DNA of 50,327 nt from an uncultured Bacilli bacterium (GCA_934096805.1 CAKOMW010000004.1:1-50327), one strand, 5' to 3'; positions 16,832 to 26,870 are shown, counted from the first letter of the stretch. Made by a program: numbers and translations. Notes: generated by a model not told the origin, from the sequence alone.

Positions 16832-17491
16832 CTAAATTTTTACAAGAAGTTTAATTTCTTTTTTTAGTTTTACTTTTTTAATAAAATATTTTTGGGAAAG
16901 ATTATTATAAATTTTATTTAATTTATTTATTTCACATGAAATATAGTTTTTAAAAGTATCTGTTTTTTTCTTAAGTAGAATAGGTCCATATTTTAATTCA
17001 AAGTTAGTATAATTGCATTCTTTTTTTATAAAGACTATTATTGGGTAAAATTTACCTTTTTCAAGGATAATATCTTCATCTAAAATAGAGTATCCATTAT
17101 CCATGAAGGTTTTTCTAAGAAGATACCAATTGTTGTTTGAAGAAATTATTATTTTTTTTATGTTAGAAAGTTTACTTTTATCATTAAATATTATATCTAA
17201 AATAGAACTGGTTCCCATGCCAGATATAATAATAGTATCAATGTTACTATTTATTTTGGATATTCCATTTGCTAGGGAGGTTTTAATTTTGTCAGACAAA
17301 TTGTATTTTTCTATATTTTTTATAGCATATTTTAAGGGGCCTTCATTTATATCGCTAGCAAGAGCTTTAATGTTTTTTTTGTTTTTAACCAGGTATATAT
17401 CAAGTAAGGCATGATCGCATCCAACATCTATAATATAAGAGTTGTCATCAACAAATGATGCAACTCTTTTTAATCTTTCATTTATTTTCAT
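16832..17491 (-). CDS. trmK: tRNA (adenine(22)-N1)-methyltransferase TrmK
   Basis: 219 aa. Motif I of the SAM-binding Rossmann fold is IIDVGCDHALLDIYL (about 19-33), followed by ALASDINEGPL and the DTIIISGMGTSSI block with the GMGT motif typical of TrmK (formerly YqfN). It methylates N1 of A22 in the D-loop of tRNA with S-adenosylmethionine. The start ATG overlaps the rpoD stop (TAATG), so it is translated with rpoD. The order dnaG-rpoD-trmK is the standard one in Bacillota and supports the call. Confidence 0.93.
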   Translation of the reverse strand: MKINERLKRVASFVDDNSYIIDVGCDHALLDIYLVKNKKNIKALASDINEGPLKYAIKNIEKYNLSDKIKTSLANGISKINSNIDTIIISGMGTSSILDIIFNDKSKLSNIKKIIISSNNNWYLLRKTFMDNGYSILDEDIILEKGKFYPIIVFIKKECNYTNFELKYGPILLKKKTDTFKNYISCEINKLNKIYNNLSQKYFIKKVKLKKEIKLLVKI

Positions 17492-18588
17492 TAATCAGTT
17501 AGGAAGTCCTTTAGTTTTTTTGATCTAGATGGATGTCTCATTTTTCTTAATGCTTTAGCTTCTATTTGTCTGATTCTTTCTCTTGTTACTCCGAATATTT
17601 GTCCTACTTCTTCAAGGGTTCTACAATGTCCATCATCTAATCCAAATCTAAGTTTTAATACTTTTTCTTCTCTTTCAGTAAGAGTTAAAAGAACACTTTC
17701 TAATTCTTCTTTTAGCAGTTCTTTTGTAGCATATTCTTCTGGAGACAGCATTCTTTCATCTGGGACAAAGTCTCCAAGATGAGAATCGTCTTCTTCACCA
17801 ATTGGAGTTTCAAGTGATACTGGTTCTTGAGATATTTTTAAAACTTCACGAATTTTATCTGGTGACATATCCATTTTTGAAGCCAATTCTTGTTCAGTTG
17901 GTTCTCTGTTTAATTCTTGAGTAAGTTGTCTTTGAATTCTTGCAAGTTTATTGATTGTTTCGACCATATGAACAGGAACTCTTATTGTTCTTGCTTGGTC
18001 TGCAATTGCACGAGTGATTGCTTGTCTGATCCACCATGTTGCATAAGTAGAGAATTTATAACCTTTACTAGGATCAAATTTATCAACAGCTTTCATTAAT
18101 CCTATATTACCTTCTTGAATCAAATCTAGAAAAGACATTCCACGTCCTACATATCTTTTAGCGATTGATACTACTAGACGCAGATTAGATTCAGCAAGGA
18201 TTCTTTTCGCTTCTTCATTTCCTTCTTCTGCAAGAAGTGCATATTCATATTCTTCATCTGAAGTAAGCAAATTTATTCTACCTATTTCTTTTAAATACAT
18301 TCTAACAGGGTCATTAATTTTAACATCTTTGTTACCAGAAATATCTTCGATTAAATCAAGACCATCGTCTGCTTCTGGTTCATCGTCTTCATCATCTGCT
18401 TCTTTAGAAACAACTTCAATTCCATTTTGCACTAATAAATTGTATAATTCATCAAGAGAATCACTATCAGGATCAATTCCTTTTAAATGTTCTGCTAACT
18501 CTTCAAAAGTAATTTTATTGTCATTTTTCTTACCAAGTTCTACTAATTCCTTTTTTCTTTCTTCAAAAGTTTTGATTTCATTTACCAC
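17491..18588 (-). CDS. rpoD: RNA polymerase primary sigma factor (sigma-A/RpoD)
   Basis: 365 aa, normal for a Gram-positive housekeeping sigma factor without the long region 1.1 insert. Region 1.2 (VRMYLKEIGRINLLT), region 2 with DLIQEGNIGLMKAVDKF and the -10 binding/melting block YATWWIRQAITRAI, region 3, and region 4.2 with the helix-turn-helix GVTRERIRQIEAKALRK are all visible. It directs RNA polymerase to TTGACA/TATAAT promoters such as those seen here. The start is GTG at 18588, 9 nt after GGGAG; no better start exists. It follows dnaG by 5 bp. Confidence 0.97.
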   Translation of the reverse strand: MVNEIKTFEERKKELVELGKKNDNKITFEELAEHLKGIDPDSDSLDELYNLLVQNGIEVVSKEADDEDDEPEADDGLDLIEDISGNKDVKINDPVRMYLKEIGRINLLTSDEEYEYALLAEEGNEEAKRILAESNLRLVVSIAKRYVGRGMSFLDLIQEGNIGLMKAVDKFDPSKGYKFSTYATWWIRQAITRAIADQARTIRVPVHMVETINKLARIQRQLTQELNREPTEQELASKMDMSPDKIREVLKISQEPVSLETPIGEEDDSHLGDFVPDERMLSPEEYATKELLKEELESVLLTLTEREEKVLKLRFGLDDGHCRTLEEVGQIFGVTRERIRQIEAKALRKMRHPSRSKKLKDFLTD

Positions 18589-18593
18589 TTAAA

Positions 18594-20309
18594 TCAACTC
18601 CCTATTTTAACCATCTTAATTTTTTCTGCTATTTTTGCTTTTTTATCTGGATCTGGTTCATTTCTTAATTCTTCCATTAACCTTTTTCTTGTACGGTTAC
18701 TATTATACCCTTTTATTACAGATATATATTCATCAATAGCATCAAAATTAACTTCATCTATTTCTACATAGTTTAACACTTCTTTTAACATGGTGTCTAG
18801 TTCTTCTTTATCTTGCAATGAAGATATAAAGTCTGCTAAAACAAGACCATTATTTTTTTTGTAGTAATAAATTATTTCATTAGCTAAGTATCTGGCCGGA
18901 GCTGTTGGTAAAAAATTGAGAGTTCTTTCATATTCAATTGCAGCATCACGACTGTTTAACATGGTGTACAAAATCAAATATGTTACTTTTTGATACTTAT
19001 CTAATTTACTTTTTTTGACCGGTTCTTTGTTTAACGGTTCAATTTTACTACATTTTTCTTTATTTTGCAACTTATTTTTTAATATTTCTATATCAATTTC
19101 AAACTCTTTAGACAATTTGTTAAGTAGTAATTCTCTTTTTATGTCATCTGATTCTTTAGATACTTCTAATAAAACGCTATTTATGTATGAAGATTGTTCG
19201 TCTAAAGATAATAAATTTTTGCCTTCCTTTAAATAATTTATTTTGTAATCACTAAAAGAAATAGCATTGTTATAAAGAGATAGAAACGATTCTTTTCCTT
19301 TTGTTAAGATATATTCATCAGGGTCTAGGTTATCGCTTAGTTCAATTACTGTAACATTGAAACCTGCATCAGAAAGAGCTTCTCCGTTTACTGACATTGC
19401 TTTTCTTCCAGCAGAATCGCCATCTAGACATAAGCATATATTTAAGGAAAGTCTCTTCAATAAATTGATTTGTTCTTTTGTAAGTGATGTTCCCATTAAA
19501 GCTACAGTATTATGAATGCCAATGCTATATAGTCTTATAACATCCATAAAGCCTTCGACTAAAACAAGATTCTTTAGGTGTCTAACGCTGTCTTTAGCAT
19601 TATAGTAGTTATATAATAGTTCTCCTTTTTTAAAGATTGGAGTTTCTTTAGTATTTATATATTTTGAAGAGGAACTGTTATTATATATTCTTCCTGAGAA
19701 ACCAACAACATTGTTGGAAACATCAAATAAAGGAAACATTATCCGATTAATGTATAGGTCTCCATATCCAGTTCCAAGTCCATAGGTTTCTAACTCTTTA
19801 TTAGAATAATCTTTACTATTAAGAACTTTGGTTAGATTATCTTTGGAAGTAGTAGCTAATCCAATCTTAAATGTTTTAATAAGTTCATCATTGATGCCTC
19901 TTTTGTGTAAATAGCTTATTGCTTCTTTACCAAAATTAGAATTTAAATTATTTTGATACATTTTAAGAGAAATATCGTACATTTTATAATATTTATCAAA
20001 TTTACTGGTTTTATTATTGATATTTATGTTAGATAAAGTAATACCTGCTCTTCTTGCAAGAATTGAAAGAGCTTCTTTAAAGTCAACGTGTTCATAATCC
20101 ATAACAAAGTTGAAAACATTACCGCTGGCACCACAGCTAAAGCATTTATATATTTGTTTATCTATAGATACACTCATACTAGGATTATTATCATCATGAA
20201 AAGGACAGACTCCAAAAAAGTTTTTTCCTTTTTTTTCTAGAGGCATATATGAAGAAATAACATCAACAATATCATTAGCACTTCTAACTTCATTAATCTT
20301 ATTATCCAT
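18594..20309 (-). CDS. dnaG: DNA primase
   Basis: 571 aa. The N-terminal CHC2 zinc finger is complete (Cys35, His38, Cys56, Cys59), then the RNA polymerase core and TOPRIM domain with the catalytic Glu in LVLVEGFMDVI and the acidic pair in CLDGDSAGRKA. The C-terminal helicase-binding part (after about 430) is the least conserved, as usual. It makes RNA primers at the replication fork with DnaB/DnaC helicase. GGAGG is 6 nt before the ATG. It heads the dnaG-rpoD-trmK operon and ends in TGA. Confidence 0.97.
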   Translation of the reverse strand: MDNKINEVRSANDIVDVISSYMPLEKKGKNFFGVCPFHDDNNPSMSVSIDKQIYKCFSCGASGNVFNFVMDYEHVDFKEALSILARRAGITLSNININNKTSKFDKYYKMYDISLKMYQNNLNSNFGKEAISYLHKRGINDELIKTFKIGLATTSKDNLTKVLNSKDYSNKELETYGLGTGYGDLYINRIMFPLFDVSNNVVGFSGRIYNNSSSSKYINTKETPIFKKGELLYNYYNAKDSVRHLKNLVLVEGFMDVIRLYSIGIHNTVALMGTSLTKEQINLLKRLSLNICLCLDGDSAGRKAMSVNGEALSDAGFNVTVIELSDNLDPDEYILTKGKESFLSLYNNAISFSDYKINYLKEGKNLLSLDEQSSYINSVLLEVSKESDDIKRELLLNKLSKEFEIDIEILKNKLQNKEKCSKIEPLNKEPVKKSKLDKYQKVTYLILYTMLNSRDAAIEYERTLNFLPTAPARYLANEIIYYYKKNNGLVLADFISSLQDKEELDTMLKEVLNYVEIDEVNFDAIDEYISVIKGYNSNRTRKRLMEELRNEPDPDKKAKIAEKIKMVKIGS

Positions 20310-20440
20310 ATAGCACCTCCATTAATAATGTATATATTATACCAGAAATCTAACGAAAAGTCACTATCTTCATATCCTATATGTACAAATTATCCTGCAC
20401 TTGAAAGATTTGTTGTATTTAAATAGGCAATCATTTTCTT

Positions 20441-21178
20441 TTATTCAAAACTCAATAATTTTTCACACACTTTTTCATATGAATCTTGTTCATGTCCTAT
20501 GGTATCAATTAAGAACATTTTATCATTTTTATATTCTTTTAAACCTCGCATATAATAGGCTTTATTATCATCTGATACAATAAATGGCATAATGTTATTT
20601 CTTAAACATTCTTTAAACATGATAATTCTACCAACGCGACCATTTCCATCACCAAATGGATGTATTTTTTCGAATATAAAATGAAAATCTACAATGTCTT
20701 CTAAAGTAATATTGATTTTAGAATTATACTCATTTAGTAACTTTTCTATTTCACGATCAACATCTTCTGGTGCTGTAGTATCGATAACATTAACTGCACC
20801 AATTATGTTAGGAATAATTTTAAATCCACCAACATTATATATAGGATTTTCTTCGTCACTAGTATTTCTTTTTAATATCTTATTCATCTCAATTATCATA
20901 TCTTTAGTTAATAATTCATCAATATTATCTAACATATAATCAAATAATTTAAAATGATTTTTAGATTCAATTAAGTCGTCTAATTTAATTAAATCATTAC
21001 TTTTAGGAATAAATGAAGATGTATCAAATATCGCTTCAGTTTGATCACTTGTTAATCTACTTCCTTCAATTTTGTTTGAATTATAAGCAAAATTAACTTG
21101 TGAATAATGATATATATTGCCTTTAAATTTAGATTTTTTTTGTTTAATCAATTCATTTTTAATTTTATTTACATCCAT
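20441..21178 (-). CDS. Fic family protein (class II, N-terminal inhibitory helix)
   Basis: 245 aa. The Fic active-site loop is intact: HPFGDGNGRVGR (173-184), with the catalytic His173 and the phosphate-binding GNGR. An inhibitory motif of the (S/T)xxxE(G/N) type stands near the N-terminus (Ser34 to Gly39, SNKIEG), placing it in class II, where the inhibitory helix is in the same chain. Such proteins AMPylate protein hydroxyl groups, or remove AMP. No antitoxin gene adjoins, which fits intramolecular control. AAAGGAG lies 8 nt before the ATG. It follows the GNAT gene at 30 bp. The target is unknown. Confidence 0.92.
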   Translation of the reverse strand: MDVNKIKNELIKQKKSKFKGNIYHYSQVNFAYNSNKIEGSRLTSDQTEAIFDTSSFIPKSNDLIKLDDLIESKNHFKLFDYMLDNIDELLTKDMIIEMNKILKRNTSDEENPIYNVGGFKIIPNIIGAVNVIDTTAPEDVDREIEKLLNEYNSKINITLEDIVDFHFIFEKIHPFGDGNGRVGRIIMFKECLRNNIMPFIVSDDNKAYYMRGLKEYKNDKMFLIDTIGHEQDSYEKVCEKLLSFE

Positions 21179-21208
21179 AAAATTAATCTCCTTTCAGTTT
21201 TTAGTAAA

Positions 21209-22075
21209 CTATTTCAAATACTCCATATAGTATCTACTATCAGTTTCTTCTTTTATGTTAAAACCCAATTTATTATATAAGTTAATGGCTTTAATATTCT
21301 CTTTGTATACCCATAAATATATATTGTTATTTGATTCAGATACAATATCTTTAATAATTGATGTTCCGATTCCTTTGTTTCTATATTGTTCATCAATAAA
21401 TATTTCATCTAATAGTAAACCATTTTCATTTTTAGTTATCAAAAAACTTCCAATTACAATATTATTTAAAACAATATTTTTATATTTAAAAATTTGCTTT
21501 GGTGTAATTTCATTAACATAATCATTTATTTTTTCAACTTCCTCTTTATCTAAATCTTTTGCATACTCAAATATAGTATTTAATTTATATTTTTTTATTC
21601 TTTCTATATCTTTTTCAGAAGCACTTTCTAATTTATAATTGTTATAACACATATGAAATCTTAATTTATCTTCGTGTTCTACAATAAATCCAATATTTTT
21701 ATATAAATTAACAGCAACTTTATTTTTTTTCAATACATTTATAAATATCTCATAATCTCCAAGTAGATATATTTCTCTTATTATTTCTTTTATTAATTTT
21801 GTTGCAATGCCTTTATTTCTAAAATTGATATCAACATATAATCCATCAATCAAGTATTTATCATCTATTTTTTTAGCAAATATGTATCCTATTGGTTTGT
21901 TTTCTTTTTTATATAAAAGGAGAATATTTTGTCCTTTAATCATATTTATAAAATAATTACTAACAACAAAATTTTCGTCTATAGTATTATCATATTTTCT
22001 TTCGTCTTGAATTAATAAAGTGAGAAATTCATCACATATATTACAATCATTAATATTATTTACTTTTATAATCAT
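21209..22075 (-). CDS. Tandem GNAT acetyltransferase, 288 aa
   Basis: Two GNAT folds in one chain. The first (about 1-140) has the acetyl-CoA loop region YVDINFRNKGIATKLI; the second (about 155-288) has FIDEQYRNKGIGTSII, both with the Q/RxxGxG/A pattern, and both end in AVNLYKNIGF or AINLYNKLGF typical of the family. The likely reaction is transfer of an acetyl group to an amine; the substrate cannot be told. GGTGAG lies 6 nt before the ATG. It probably shares a transcript with the Fic gene 30 bp downstream. Confidence 0.88.
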   Translation of the reverse strand: MIIKVNNINDCNICDEFLTLLIQDERKYDNTIDENFVVSNYFINMIKGQNILLLYKKENKPIGYIFAKKIDDKYLIDGLYVDINFRNKGIATKLIKEIIREIYLLGDYEIFINVLKKNKVAVNLYKNIGFIVEHEDKLRFHMCYNNYKLESASEKDIERIKKYKLNTIFEYAKDLDKEEVEKINDYVNEITPKQIFKYKNIVLNNIVIGSFLITKNENGLLLDEIFIDEQYRNKGIGTSIIKDIVSESNNNIYLWVYKENIKAINLYNKLGFNIKEETDSRYYMEYLK

Positions 22076-22208
22076 TACATTCTCACCTACTTAAAAAAGT
22101 TTTGTTATATTAATTGTACTATAAAACAGGTTTTTTTTCTAGTATTTATGTTTCCTTGATGGTTTTATTATATTTAAATTAAATAATTACTTTTCCGAAC
22201 AGTTGTTT

Positions 22209-22229
22209 AAGGTCGCGTTTTGCGACCTT
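22209..22229. terminator. GC-rich hairpin between GNAT and ORF6N genes
   Basis: Perfect arms AAGGTCGC and GCGACCTT around a short loop, standing out in AT-rich DNA downstream of the ORF6N gene. T-runs lie on the plus-strand side, so the direction of termination is unclear. Confidence 0.5.
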
Positions 22230-22268
22230 ATTTATTTTTATTTTTTTATTATTACAAAGAATAATCTT

Positions 22269-23126
22269 TTAAATTTTTATTTCTTTTAAGAGAGTATTTT
22301 TTATTGATTTTTCTTGAAGTAAAGATATAGCAAAACATTTTTTACCTAAGTCTTTTATACTAGCACCACAGTGGTATAAAATATCTCTATCTAAAATAAT
22401 AAATCTATCATGAAAGTTATTGGTAGTTAAAAGTTTAATGTTATGGTATTGTTTTTTATATTTTTCATAGTCCATATTATTATATTTATTAGTTATGACA
22501 ATTATTTTTTTATCTATTTTTGATAAAATATCTAAAAGTTTCTTATCTATATAATTATCTATGATTATTATTTCTTCTGATGCTTCATCTAATATATCTA
22601 TAATTAGTGAGTATGCATCATATATTTGACCTTTATAAAAGATGTTTTCTTCATTAGTTTTTTTCTTTTTAAAGGCTTTTTCTAATACAGAAATTCTGTT
22701 TTCATGGCTAATAAGTAACTCATTTTGGATGGATAAATTGTTTGATATGTAATGTCTCATTTTTACGAATGCTTCGATTATTCTAATACTCATTTGGACT
22801 GCTATGTCACTTTTTAGTAAACCAGAAAGCATCATAATGCCTTGTTCTGTTAAAACATATGGTTCGTATTTAAAATGCTTTCCTTGTTTACTTGTTGCAT
22901 TATTTAGTTCTTTGTGTAATTCAAGAAATATTTTTTTAGCTTCTTCTTTTTCTAGTTGAAAGTAAAAGTCTTGGGGAAATCTATCAATGTTTCTTTTTAT
23001 TACCTCATTTATTCTTTTTGTTTCTACTTCATAGAATTTTGCTACATCGGATACCAACATTACTTGGACTCCTCTTACCTCATAAATAGCACTTTCGATA
23101 TCTTCTTTTAATGTTAAGTTATACAT
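22269..23126 (-). CDS. ORF6N-domain protein with PLD-like C-terminus
   Basis: About 285 aa from the ATG at 23126 (AGGAGGTG just upstream). The N-terminal half is an ORF6N/KilA-N-type DNA-binding domain: VRGVQVMLVSDVAKFYEVE, RFPQDFYFQL, and YVLTEQGIMMLSGLL, a combination common in prophage and mobile-element antirepressor-like proteins. A helical linker (near 140-160) leads to a C-terminal domain with NNFHDRFIILDRD, a phospholipase-D-like HxR/K variant, preceded by IIIIDNYIDKKLL. It may bind DNA and sense or cut nucleic acid; this is not shown. No other phage genes adjoin. Similar proteins are often stand-alone in gut Bacillota. Confidence 0.8.
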   Translation of the reverse strand: MYNLTLKEDIESAIYEVRGVQVMLVSDVAKFYEVETKRINEVIKRNIDRFPQDFYFQLEKEEAKKIFLELHKELNNATSKQGKHFKYEPYVLTEQGIMMLSGLLKSDIAVQMSIRIIEAFVKMRHYISNNLSIQNELLISHENRISVLEKAFKKKKTNEENIFYKGQIYDAYSLIIDILDEASEEIIIIDNYIDKKLLDILSKIDKKIIVITNKYNNMDYEKYKKQYHNIKLLTTNNFHDRFIILDRDILYHCGASIKDLGKKCFAISLLQEKSIKNTLLKEIKI

Positions 23127-23272
23127 AATAGCACCTCCTTGATACAAATTATTGTTTGCCCTTAAGTAAATAATAACAGATAAGGATCGTATGTGTCAAA
23201 CGTTTTTTCGCTTTTTTGATGTTGGACTTAAAATAAAATTATGTTAAAGATTTTCATAACTAAAAAAGAGAC

Positions 23273-25639
23273 TTATTTGTCTCTAATTTCACATTTGAAT
23301 TTTGATGAAACTTTATTAATAATCGTTTTAAAAACATTGTCTACTTCTTCATCAGTAAGTGTTCTATTTACATCTTGGAAAGTAAGTGAGTATCCTACTG
23401 ACTTTTTAGAACTATCTATTTTATCACCAATGTATAAATCAAATACTTTTATGTTTGATAGGATTTTATTTCCATTTTTTCTTATTTCTTTTTCTACATC
23501 ACTAGATAGTATGTTTTTATCTAATATAAATGCTACATCTTTTGTTATTTCAGGGTATTTAGATATTTCAGGATATTTAATTTTTTTACTTTTTTTATTA
23601 TATATAATCGATAGATTAATTTCACATATATAAATATCGTCTTTAGTGATAGTTGGACTTATTTTACCCATGAAACCAATTAAGTCATTGTCTATATATA
23701 TGTTAGCACTCATTCCAGGATGCATTTCTTTTTTATCTTTAAGTGGAGTGAATCTATATCTTTTGTCATATCCTAAGTAGTTTAGTAAATTCTCAATGAT
23801 TCCTTTTAAGACATAGAAATCATTTTTAATACCTACTCCATTAAAGTTGTTGGCAATGTAATTTCCAGACATTAGTATAGAAAGTAATTGTTCTTCGTTA
23901 TAGTTATTGTCATAGACATTACTTATTTCATATATATTGATATCTTTTACTCCTCTTTTATTATTATAATCATAAACATTGAGTAAAGATGGAATAATAC
24001 TTCTTCTTACGTACATTTTATCATTGCTCATTGGCATTAGAAGTTTTATTAAATTATCTTGGTCAAAGATTTTTATTTCTTTTTCTCCAACTAGGGTATA
24101 TGTTTTTACTTCGTTAAGGCTAAGGCTTCTAAGTCTTTTAGAGATATCTTTTCTAATTCCAATATTACCTGTATAAATACCACTTTTTATCGGAAGACAT
24201 GGAGTTTTTGTTATAAGTTTATCATATCCATAAAGTCTACCTACTTCTTCGATTAGGTCTTCTCTTATTGAAACGTCCATTCTTCTGTTAGGAATGGTTA
24301 CAGTGTATAAATTATCTTTTTCGGTATAGGTAAATTCTAATTTATCAAAGATATTGTTAACTATATCACTAGTAAGTTTTATTCCTAAAACTTTGTTTAT
24401 TTTATCTAATGATACTTCTGCTACTTTAGGGGTTTTATCTACTTTATCATAAATAATTGTGTCTTTTAGCACTTTAGCATCAGCATATTTTTCGAGTAAA
24501 TAGCAAGCTCTTTCAAGAGCCATAGTTGTGTATTCATAGTTAAGCCCTTTTTCGAAACGTAGAGATGCTTCGCTTCTAAGGCCCAGTCTAATTGAAGTGT
24601 ATCTAACATTATATGGATTAAATATAGCACTTTCTATTACAATGTCTTTAGTGTTTTCATCAATGTCAGAATTTAAGCCTCCCATTACTCCTGCTACGGC
24701 AACTGGTTTTTCTCCATCTGTTATTATAATGTCAGAGGAGTTAAGGATTCTTTGTTCACCATCTAGAGTAACTATTTCTTCATTGTCTTTGGCATTTCTT
24801 ACAAGAATTGTATTACCAAGTTTGTTTTTATCAAAGAAATGAAGGGGTTGTCCGTATTCTAGCATTACATAATTTGAAATGTCTACAACGTTATTAATAG
24901 AACGCATGCCAACGCTTTCTAGTCTATTTTTAATAAAATCTGGACTTGGTCCTATCTTTACGTCTTTGACCATTTTTGTTTGGTACATAGTACAAAGAGG
25001 GGTTTCTACTTCTAATTTCAAGTGTTCATTAATACTTTCATTTATTTCCTCATGGGAAGTACAAGGAAGTTTTACTTTTCTATCTAATACACATCCTGCT
25101 TCGTATGCAAAGCCTAAATGTGATAGGCAGTCATTTCTATTTGGATTCAAATCAAGGGTATATATTGTATCGTCTACTCCCAAGTATTGACAAGCATCTT
25201 CTCCAACAATGCATGAATTGTCAAGGATATGTATTCCATCATCGTATGTTAATTCTTTTGAAGCAAGGCCAAGTTCATATAAAGCACAGATCATACCGCA
25301 CGATTTTACTCCTAATAGACTACGTTCTTCAATTACAAAGTCTCCAGGAAGGACAGCCCCTGGTAAGGAAACAACTACTTTTATTCCTTCTTTTACGTTG
25401 TCAGCACCACATATTATTTGTTTAATTTCTCCTCCGACATCAACTTGGCAAATATTTAAATGGTCTGATGCTGGATGACGGTGACATTCTTTTATTTGGC
25501 CTACAACGAGGTTATTAAATTTGTATTCTTTTACTTCTTCAACGTTTACTCCGGCATTGGTTATTTTGTCCGCTAAAAGGGTTTTATCTAAATCATTTAC
25601 ATCAACATAATCATTGATCCAATTAACTGATATTTTCAT
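23273..25639 (-). CDS. pheT: Phenylalanyl-tRNA synthetase beta subunit
   Basis: 788 aa, the standard size. The N-terminal tRNA-binding (EMAP-like) domain covers about 40-150 (VVGQIKECHRHPASDHLNIC), then the B3/B4 editing domain, the B5 domain, and the C-terminal anticodon-binding FDX-ACB domain (FPEITKDVAF-like region, here YPEITKDVAFILDK, near 695-788). With PheS it forms the heterotetramer that charges tRNA-Phe; the beta chain edits mischarged Tyr. The start overlaps the pheS stop by one base, so the two are translated together. Expression is set by the T-box before pheS. Confidence 0.97.
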   Translation of the reverse strand: MKISVNWINDYVDVNDLDKTLLADKITNAGVNVEEVKEYKFNNLVVGQIKECHRHPASDHLNICQVDVGGEIKQIICGADNVKEGIKVVVSLPGAVLPGDFVIEERSLLGVKSCGMICALYELGLASKELTYDDGIHILDNSCIVGEDACQYLGVDDTIYTLDLNPNRNDCLSHLGFAYEAGCVLDRKVKLPCTSHEEINESINEHLKLEVETPLCTMYQTKMVKDVKIGPSPDFIKNRLESVGMRSINNVVDISNYVMLEYGQPLHFFDKNKLGNTILVRNAKDNEEIVTLDGEQRILNSSDIIITDGEKPVAVAGVMGGLNSDIDENTKDIVIESAIFNPYNVRYTSIRLGLRSEASLRFEKGLNYEYTTMALERACYLLEKYADAKVLKDTIIYDKVDKTPKVAEVSLDKINKVLGIKLTSDIVNNIFDKLEFTYTEKDNLYTVTIPNRRMDVSIREDLIEEVGRLYGYDKLITKTPCLPIKSGIYTGNIGIRKDISKRLRSLSLNEVKTYTLVGEKEIKIFDQDNLIKLLMPMSNDKMYVRRSIIPSLLNVYDYNNKRGVKDINIYEISNVYDNNYNEEQLLSILMSGNYIANNFNGVGIKNDFYVLKGIIENLLNYLGYDKRYRFTPLKDKKEMHPGMSANIYIDNDLIGFMGKISPTITKDDIYICEINLSIIYNKKSKKIKYPEISKYPEITKDVAFILDKNILSSDVEKEIRKNGNKILSNIKVFDLYIGDKIDSSKKSVGYSLTFQDVNRTLTDEEVDNVFKTIINKVSSKFKCEIRDK

Positions 25640-26667
25640 TAGTCTTCCCTCCTTTCAAATTCATTTGTAACTCTTAAGTCGTTAGTGTAAAAGCATCTAA
25701 CATCGGGCACTCCGTATTTAACCATGGCAATTCTTTCTAAGCCAAAGCCAAAGGCAAAGCCAGTGTAATTTTCGCTATCATAACCGGCCATGTTAAGAAC
25801 ATTAGGATGAACGATTCCAGCTCCTCCAATAGTAATCCAAGTTGTACCTTTACATACATTACATCCTTTTCCATTACATTTGAAGCATGAAACATCAAAT
25901 TCTACACTTGGTTCTGTAAAAGGATAAAATGATGGTCTAAATCTAGTTATGACGTTTTGTCCAAATAGGTGTTTTGCCATTAGGTCAAGGGTACCTTTTA
26001 AGTCCGATAATGATATTTCTTTGTCTACAATCATACCTTCACATTGCATAAATTGATGAGAATGAGTGGCATCATCATAATCTCTACGATATGTTTTTCC
26101 AGGACAAATAATTCTGAAAGGTTCTCCATTTTTTTCTAACATTGTTCTTACTTGTACTGGAGATGTTTGAGATCTAAGAAGGATTTCATCAGAAGAAATA
26201 TAAAAAGTATCTTGAGCATCTCTTGCTGGGTGTCCTTTTTGTAGATTAAGCATTTCAAAATTGTATAGGTCTTTTTCTACTTCTGGCCCTTCAACAACGT
26301 CATAGCCCATTGACATATAAAAAGATTCAATTTCTTCGATAACTTTGTCGAGAATGTGGGCAGAACCGGTTTTTACACTAATACCGGGAAGAGTAACATC
26401 TATACTTTCTTTTTCTAGTTTTTCTTTAAGTTCTTTCTCTGAAAGGGATTGTTTAAAGGAATCATACAGATTATTAAATGTATCCCTTAGTTCATTTACT
26501 TTCATTCCATAAGTTTTTTTGTCTTCGTTTGAAAGTTCCTTCATTTTAGAATAAAGATTAGTAATGATACCTTTTTTACCTATGTATGAAACTCTTAATG
26601 ATTCAAGGTCAGAAAGATTATCAATATTAGAGAAAGATTCATTCATTTGTTTTTTAATATTTTCCAT
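25639..26667 (-). CDS. pheS: Phenylalanyl-tRNA synthetase alpha subunit
   Basis: About 342 aa from the ATG at 26667, 6 nt after GGAGG; a longer frame upstream would run into the T-box terminator and is not the start. An N-terminal coiled coil is followed by the class II core: motif 2 RIICPGKTYRRDYDDATHSHQF, shown here in part as GKTYRRDYDDATHS, then FDVSCFKC with a CxxC pair (CNGKGCNVC) typical of Bacillota PheS, and motif 3 GFGLERIAM. It forms the catalytic half of the alpha2-beta2 enzyme. Confidence 0.96.
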   Translation of the reverse strand: MENIKKQMNESFSNIDNLSDLESLRVSYIGKKGIITNLYSKMKELSNEDKKTYGMKVNELRDTFNNLYDSFKQSLSEKELKEKLEKESIDVTLPGISVKTGSAHILDKVIEEIESFYMSMGYDVVEGPEVEKDLYNFEMLNLQKGHPARDAQDTFYISSDEILLRSQTSPVQVRTMLEKNGEPFRIICPGKTYRRDYDDATHSHQFMQCEGMIVDKEISLSDLKGTLDLMAKHLFGQNVITRFRPSFYPFTEPSVEFDVSCFKCNGKGCNVCKGTTWITIGGAGIVHPNVLNMAGYDSENYTGFAFGFGLERIAMVKYGVPDVRCFYTNDLRVTNEFERRED

Positions 26668-26685
26668 AATTAGCCTCCATAATAA

Positions 26686-26862
26686 AAGGTAATACCAAAG
26701 GACGAAATGTTCGTGGTACCACCTTATTTTTTTACTCAATACTATAACGCGTAACCGATTAAGCTAAGAAGTGAATTCATAAAAGATTATTAAAAGTTTC
26801 CACCAACCACTTTTTCTCTATAAATAATTACTTTTATTACTATGTTTCTATTATCGCCAATT
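26686..26862 (-). promoter_or_regulatory. T-box riboswitch (tRNA-Phe) controlling pheS-pheT
   Basis: The leader contains the T-box sequence AAGGTGGTACCACG (26712-26725). It pairs either as antiterminator or, with GGTATTACCTT (26686-26696), as a terminator hairpin followed by T. Upstream is a stem I region starting near 26862; a UUC codon (26773-26775) sits where the specifier is expected, matching Phe. UGGU in the bulge fits a tRNA acceptor end with discriminator A, as in tRNA-Phe. Uncharged tRNA-Phe would allow read-through into pheST. Confidence 0.88.
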
Positions 26863-26870
26863 CATTAATA

